The translations under genes and the position numbers were made by a program. A stretch of 64,000 nt of DNA from Beverwykella pulmonaria (taxonomy: Eukaryota > Ascomycota > Dothideomycetes > Pleosporales > Melanommataceae): the NCBI GenBank assembly GCA_001599595.1, contig BCHH01000004.1:69905-133904 (forward strand). Reading direction: 5' to 3'. A model generated the notes under the pieces. That model was not told the origin of the DNA, did no database searches, and saw only the letters and a list, made by a program, of their open reading frames with translations. Shown in pieces: positions 58,501 through 64,000 of the stretch; within the stretch, counting starts at the first letter, position 1, and each line of letters opens with the position of its first letter.

Positions 58501-60218
58501 AGATAGCTGACCATTAGTCACAAAGAACGTACGATGTAGGAGATGTTCTCTGCGCACGGCGAGCGTATACGCAATGTCGGTCGCCTTCTCCGGGTGCGCC
58601 ATCAGATAGTCGATGACATTGCTTGTGTGCTGCTTCAGTGACTCCTGCATGCTGCCTGACAGAACCACGAGCTGCGGAATCTGCTTCGTGCTACTCTTCC
58701 TGGCGGTAAGCTCAGTCCGCACCTGCGTGAGGGAATCAACGATAACATGCGCATTGGTCCCACCGATCCCAAACGAGTTCACCGACACGCGCTCAGCGCG
58801 GTCCTTTGGCCACGCAACGGGCTCTAGAGCTACTTGCAGCTTCTTCTCTGCAAAAGGAATTTTTGGGTTTGGAGTGTTGAATTTTATCTGTGGGGGGATG
58901 GTTTTATGCTCCAGACAGAGGACAGCTTTGATCAGGCTGTTGATGCCGGACGCTCCTTCGGCGTGCCCGATGTTCGGCTTTATGGACCCGATGTGCACGC
59001 CTGAGGCTCCGAAGATGTTGCCTACGGCTGTTGTTTCGATTGGGTCACCTGAGGGGTTTACAATTTACAGTTAGTACAGCTCTAAAATGTGCACAAAAAG
59101 GCGGAGATATTTCTCCACCCCCTCCGATCTCTCGAAGAGGGCTCATTTTACGACACCCAAAAATAGGACATGGAGTCTAAACTGGGGAATTTACTTACCG
59201 GTTGCAGTTCCAGTTCCGTGGCACTCCACATATCCAGTTTTCCCTGGGTCGAGTCCTGCGTCTGCGTAAACTTTGCGCATCAAAGCCTCATGAGCCTCAC
59301 CGCTAGGCGCCATCAACGACGCACTATGCCCATCGCTGTTGGTCGAAGTCCCTCTGATAACCGCTCGAATTGGATTTTCATCCTCTATAGCATCGTTAAG
59401 TTTCTTGATAAAAACAGCGTTAATAGCATCTGCACGCGCAAACCCGTCCGCAGAGGCATCAAACGTCTTGCACGAACCCTCGGGTGAAAGTATACCCTGG
59501 TGTGACATAGCCGCAGTCAGATACGGGCCCATAATCAAACTGGTTCCGGCGACGATGGCGGCCTCGCAGTCTCCGTTTTGGATCGACCGGACAGCGTTGT
59601 GGAGCGCGATGAGGGATGCTGAGCATCCGGTCTTGATCACCTCTGAGGGGCCGCGGAAATCGAACTCATACGACACACGGTTGGCGATCAGCAGATCGCT
59701 TGACCCGGAGAAGGCTCCTGTAAATTGCGTTTTGTCGGCTGATTGCTGGTGTAGCCAGTCTTCACCGAAGGTCCCGACGAAGCAGCCGATTTGTCGTCCT
59801 CGCCAGTTGGTCTCCCCAGCTCTCTGTTAACTTCAAAGTCAGCGCACTAGATCAAAAAAGAAGAGAAAATATTATCTACCTCCAAGCACTCGCGGGTAAT
59901 TTCTAGAATCTTGCGTTGTTGNGGGTCTGCTCTTTCTAATTCAGACTTGGACATGGAGAAGAAGGAAGCATCAAAGGCGGAGAGGTCATCGTGGAGAAAG
60001 TAACCATACTGCGCCTTGATGGCTCCTTTCTTTCCCAAAGATTCGCCAAAAGCCTCCGAGTTCCACCGTTCGGGTGGGATGGCACTTCTCATGTCTCTGC
60101 CGTTGTATAGAGTTTCCCATAGAGCTTCATCTGTGTGAATTCCACCAGGCATGCGCATTGCCATGCCACAAATAGCGATATGCTCTCGGATGGAGCTATG
60201 GTTATCGGGGTTAGCCAT
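52586..60218 (-). CDS. Highly reducing polyketide synthase KS-AT-DH-MT-ER-KR-ACP
   Basis: Exons 60218-59880, 59823-59199, 59048-54011 and 53960-52586, with introns of 56, 150 and 50 nt, give 2,458 aa in unbroken phase. KS: Cys180 (TGCSAS), His315 (CHGTGTATG), His350 (NIGHAEG). [13 protein letters not shown] (about 523) and GHSSGE with Ser614. DH: His925 in [18 protein letters not shown] and Asp1093 in [12 protein letters not shown]-methyltransferase: LEVGAGTGG (1352). [16 protein letters not shown] and [16 protein letters not shown] (about 1867). [10 protein letters not shown] (2076), TSS (2203-2205) and GNYAAANTF (Tyr2218). [11 protein letters not shown] with Ser2410. No thioesterase or reductase follows, so release needs a separate enzyme. 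The product should be a methylated, reduced chain. KS reads T-G-C-S-A-S rather than T-A-C-S-S-S, and DH has Glu929 where HxxxGxxxxP has Gly. No P450, regulator or releasing hydrolase is seen in the flanks. Confidence 0.95.
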
Positions 60219-62824
60219 AGTTCTAGAAGTAGTCTAACAAAAACAGTCTACACGTGACCAACAGAGAAAGAGGTACTGAATATAGTGTATCAGAGACTAA
60301 AATTTTGTGAGGAAACAAATGTTGAAAGATGTTCCAAACATTTGAAAGTGTAGAAGCTTCGGCTTGTAGCTTTCGGCTTGCATGACCGCAAGGTTTGACG
60401 GCAAGAGTTTATATACAGCATCACGGGCCTGTTGGAGAACAGCTCGCACTAGGCAAAGTTGCGAATCCTATGACTGAAAAACTGGATGACGTGACAGTTG
60501 CATTAACACCAACATGAATATTGAAAAACTTGGAAGATTGCTAGGGCGACTTAGCACAGCCAATACCACCAACGCAAATCTCGTTAAGACTTGCAGCACT
60601 TGCACCTGGCCCTATTCCATCTGCATCCAACGTCGAGGTTACCGCCAGGATCGTGAGAGAACTTCGGGGAAAGACCTGCATGGACTCGTTTCGTGTACCG
60701 AGAGAAGCTTCGCTTGGACTACCCGTCCACCAATTAGTGTGGCCCTCACAAGTAGCAAGCTTGACAGTTCCGCTGAATACGGTGCAGGATGAGTGGGATT
60801 ACGACCCTTGCTTCGAAGCATCTATGGGACATACGACGTAGTTAGTAACCAGGCTCCTTTAGGAACGTTTGCGCGAGATAACGAAGATAAGGACGTTGTG
60901 CAGTGAGATTTAAATTTGGCCTTTACTCGCTAGAGGATGTATCTTCGTCTGTATTTAGATCAAATGAAGATATCGGAAACAGTACGTATATGAGTAAAAG
61001 GGAACTAATGACTTGGGGTTAAAATGGTCCGATGAGGTGTATATTTATCTCGCACAGAAGAAGCGATACACCCTCTTCCATGAACGAATGAGCAGTGCTG
61101 TCTGCATCCTCCATACAAATATTCAGATTTTTTTTCAAGTCTTATCTGTGCAACGGCACTCACTACTCGTCCATTTATTGGGTGTATACTGTATCTAAAC
61201 GTTTTGCTCTTGTTGGAGAATGGCATAACTTGGTTTAAAAATACCCGTATTTTCCCTTCCCTAGACAGGGAGAAGCTATCTACCAATGTAGGTAGCTTTA
61301 GCCTTTTTCCGCATAGACACTTCTGCTTTACCCGGTAGTAGTGAGAACTTGATATATTATTTTCTTTTCCAGTCCAATAGAGAGACTAAGCTGGCCTTCA
61401 ATTTCGATATAGCACGGGCCAATTTGTAATCAAGTGGTCTCTGCCTTCTTGATAAGGTGTAGCCACCTGCAGTTACTCAGCTGCATAGCATGGATTTTGA
61501 ATCGTAGTCAAAGCTTACGACTCAGTCTTTTTTCAACGCTAAGGAGTTTTATCTCAAACTGAAGTGCGCTAATTTATATTGTATGTAGCAAAGTGTCGTC
61601 GGTCTGGTGTTATAATTTTGTCAGCTTTCAACTTGATTCAATGGTTGTGATGTGTTCCCCCTGATGACTTCAGGTTTCTTGCCATCCGCTACACTGTACA
61701 CCTATTGTTCTATAGCCGACTCTATAGCTTCCACTCATGAACAATCATTATTTACCACCTCTGGAGAATCACCTTTGTTGTCTCCAGCTTCCCTAGCCCC
61801 ATCGCAGCCGCCACCGGGGCAGAGACCGCGTGGGAGAAAACATCCTCCGATGACATCATTATTGGTCTATGTGCCGGTTACGTCCTAGCGACACAGAGGA
61901 CGACAAAGAACTTCTACTCGCGCACTTACTTATAGTACCGATGGGTAAGCGCAGTACGACCGAGTCGATAGTCCTTTTGTGACGGCGGCGGCGGCAAGCT
62001 TTCCTTACTATCTTGAGATGTACGGTTAGAGAGGTAATAATTACTGCAGAAGCCATGTGCAATCTTGTGGGTAGCAAGGCGGAACAGGATGGGATATTTG
62101 GTTACGAACAACAGAAACTTTCCGGGAGAATACGATATCGATTGATAGGACTGGCATAGTAATCCACCTCAATTGGCTAGCTCAATACTTCAAAGGCAGG
62201 TCATGAGTCGCGGTAAGCTTTTGATTCTATACCGCCCTAACCCCTGTAATACCACCGTGGATAGAACGCACGATAGTCCTTAAAGATCAACGTTTGGCCA
62301 AGATGATAAGGAAGAAGCTTGAAGCAATAAGACTACAGCATTGGATGATTATAGACATTGCTGTAGTACTTTCCAAAGATGAAACTTATCTTTAAGATCC
62401 CCCGTTTCCATCCTTATCCTCGCTCCCGGCACCCGGCACCCGGCGCCCACGTAGCCCCTGTAACAATTGGCCCAATGAAGGTGTGAGACCAGTTTGTGGT
62501 TAGTTCACGCTCAAGAAAAATCCTCTTGCCGTTTCTCGCTGCATAGGTTAAGGTTAAACTCTAATCAAGGGTTAATGCAACCGGTCGGCAGCCAGCCCGC
62601 GGGTCCGTGCGTGAAAGCGGCTAAATCCTGCAAAAATCCCACATACCAAAAACGTTCCTAAACAACAACAGCATACAACGGAGCAATAATGGGATATTTT
62701 TGCCTAAAGCTAAAGAGGGATATAGAGCAGGCTCTTCTTTTCCTGTGCTTTGATTTTTTGGCACCTAAGTGTGTGAGCCTTCTTGCGTTCCGCGTTTGAG
62801 AAATGGTAGACTAGGCTAAAACCA
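60219..62824. other. PKS promoter and 2.6 kb without recognised genes
   Basis: The first 250 bases are the PKS promoter. A plus-strand stretch near 60650-60830 (MRELRGKTCMDSFRVPREAS then LGLPVHQLVWPSQVASLTVP) looks protein-like but short and unassigned. Otherwise it is AT-rich sequence with no terminal repeats, tRNA or transposase found. Confidence 0.45.
60408..60415 (-). promoter_or_regulatory. TATA-like box of the PKS gene
   Basis: TATATAAA on the minus strand, about 190 bp upstream of the PKS ATG. It is the only TATA box in the near upstream region. Confidence 0.4.
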
Positions 62825-62942
62825 TGTACAAGCCCCCCTATGAGCAGGTTTGTAGCGTGAGCCACCGCACGGACAAATTTTGTATGGAACGGGTCGATTG
62901 TATGGAAACGCACTGGCACACGCTACAAACCCGGCTTGTACA
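62825..62942. repeat. Imperfect inverted repeat of 118 bp
   Basis: TGTACAAGCC (62825-62834) and GGTTTGTAGCGTG (62847-62859) pair with CACGCTACAAACC (62919-62931) and GGCTTGTACA (62933-62942). The left arm has a 12-nt bulge where the right arm has one base. The loop is about 59 nt. Both strands could fold into a 23-bp bulged hairpin. Confidence 0.75.
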
Positions 62943-63169
62943 GCCGCAGCTGACTTATTTGAGAATTACATGCAAAATTGACCAATTAGCCGCGCCAGCT
63001 GAAGAGAATTGGGGTGGCGAAAACGTGACTCTCGGACTGCCGGAGTGTTCAACGTCGTAGACGGTATACCAATAGCAACTCTACCAGCGCCTAAGCTCCA
63101 AGCCTAAAAATCTATTGATGGCAGCACCGGTATAGTCGACATTCACTCACCCCTCACACACCATTTATC

Positions 63170-63409
63170 ATGTCGGCCTTCTAGAACCTTGAAGATCTGT
63201 GTCCAGCGTCGTTCCTAGGGATTGAGAAGATTATATTGAATAAAATGGTCAAGTATGACGAGATAGGATTGTGCTGCTTATTCAAAGTCTGTAATGCTGT
63301 TGAGTTCCTTTCTCTAGCCAAGATGGGATCACCCCTCAAGGAGAAGCAGATATGGGAAGGTGCGTGCTATGAGTTCCTGTATGTAAAGGCTGGTTCCGTG
63401 CTAGTCTAG
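63170..63409 (+). pseudogene. 80-codon frame with an amber at codon 5
   Basis: From the ATG at 63170 (MSAF, then TAG) the frame stays open for a further 74 codons: NLEDLCPASFLGIEKIILNK then KYDEIGLCCLFKVCNAVEF and SLAKMGSPLKEKQIWEGACYE, ending at TAG 63407-63409. The composition is protein-like and the TAG could derive from CAG or TGG. No family recognised; possibly a transposon or small hypothetical gene remnant. Confidence 0.3.
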
Positions 63410-63605
63410 GCAACTCACCTAGCTCTACGTTGTCGCACCCCCTCTCGCAACGCAACATCTTCGTCATCACCCTTTTCCAATGGAAGGTGAAGGGAGTATA
63501 TATATCTTTTCCAAACTGTCTTCGTTGTTGTGGCCTTCGAGAGCAAAGCGACTTCCAGCCAGCTTACCTGGTCTCCATACAGAGAGTTGGTCAGCTATGC
63601 AGGTT

Positions 63606-63705
63606 TGTAAGCCCAGAGCACCATGCTATCACGTGTATATGTCACTGACTAATCAGCACGTTATATATGTATCAGCTGTACATATCTCTCCCATACACAC
63701 GGATA
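63606..63705 (+). mobile_element. Diverged copia LTR fragment, forward orientation
   Basis: Begins TGTAAGCCCAGAGCACCAT and shares TCACGTG, ATATG.CACTGACTAATCAG, TATATATGTATCAGCTGTACATA with the LTR family, so it is an older member. The 3' end (GCTTACA) is not found; the right limit is approximate. Confidence 0.7.
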
Positions 63706-64000
63706 GCCAACCCTTTACTGTCATAGTATTGACACCGATGATCCCCGTCTTCACTCATACTCTGAGAACTAATCTGCTAGACCTCTATTTGTGATCTTCC
63801 TTACCTGAAGCCTTTCAACCATATTGTAGGATCTTCACATATGGGCAGTACACTAGTTAATATGATTACTTATATCACCAACGGTCGAAACGTGTCTCAA
63901 GTAGATGGCACCTCAATTCTTAGCAAGTATGGGTGTGCCGATTCTGCTCGCTTATAGTAACACAATTGTCAGCTACCTCTGTGAGCAGGGTGTAGACGAA
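63706..64000. other. Window end, nothing recognised
   Basis: No gene or repeat boundary identified in the last 295 bases. Confidence 0.4.

Noticed and set aside
1..64000. tRNA or rRNA genes, CRISPR arrays, Starship captain (tyrosine recombinase)
   Set aside because: No cloverleaf with A/B boxes, rRNA-like stretch, regularly spaced spacer array or DUF3435-type recombinase was found on either strand by reading.

Overview
The window looks like genomic DNA of a filamentous ascomycete (Pezizomycotina). Spliced genes have short introns (mostly 43-82 nt, GT..AG, with CTAAC-like branch sites). There is a highly reducing polyketide synthase, a full-length Fmp27/BLTP2-type lipid-transfer protein, Ty1/copia LTR elements, and many nonsense codons at expected Gln or Trp positions, as repeat-induced point mutation (RIP) would leave. 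The species cannot be named from sequence alone. One ambiguous base (n, about 59922) suggests draft assembly, but it falls in the third position of a proline codon.

Layout. (1) 1-21.9 kb is a transposon and pseudogene graveyard. It holds a nested LTR end, the 5' part of a reverse copia element, and a DHA2-type MFS transporter gene broken by a 641-bp inverted-repeat element, a solo LTR and a complete 5,448-bp copia element with identical LTRs. Relics follow: a PAQR/haemolysin-III gene, a sugar transporter with one in-frame TAG, an FAD-linked oxidase and an ABCC transporter. Two small apparently intact genes (a C2H2 zinc-finger protein and a short membrane protein) lie among them. (2) 21.9-41.4 kb is an intact block: F-box-like protein, TDP1 with two ubiquitin-interacting motifs, a PaxB/Pyr4-like membrane protein, URM1, ELP2 and FMP27. 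(3) 42.9-51.6 kb is mixed: a decayed large gene of unknown function, LTR fragments, an intact four-exon maltose-type permease, a mariner remnant, a broken F-box gene and a 70-bp tandem repeat. (4) 52.6-60.2 kb holds a complete four-exon HR-PKS of 2,458 aa. No tailoring gene is visible beside it. (5) 60.2-64 kb is gene-poor, with an inverted repeat, a small broken frame and one more LTR.

Functional links. URM1 and ELP2 are divergent with only 161 bp between their start codons. Urm1 is the sulfur carrier for s2U34 and Elp2 is part of Elongator, which makes the mcm5/ncm5 side chain of the same tRNA wobble uridine, so one bidirectional promoter could feed both halves of one modification. The PKS has unusual residues at otherwise conserved KS and DH positions. 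The LTR family seen in both flanks ties the accessory regions together.
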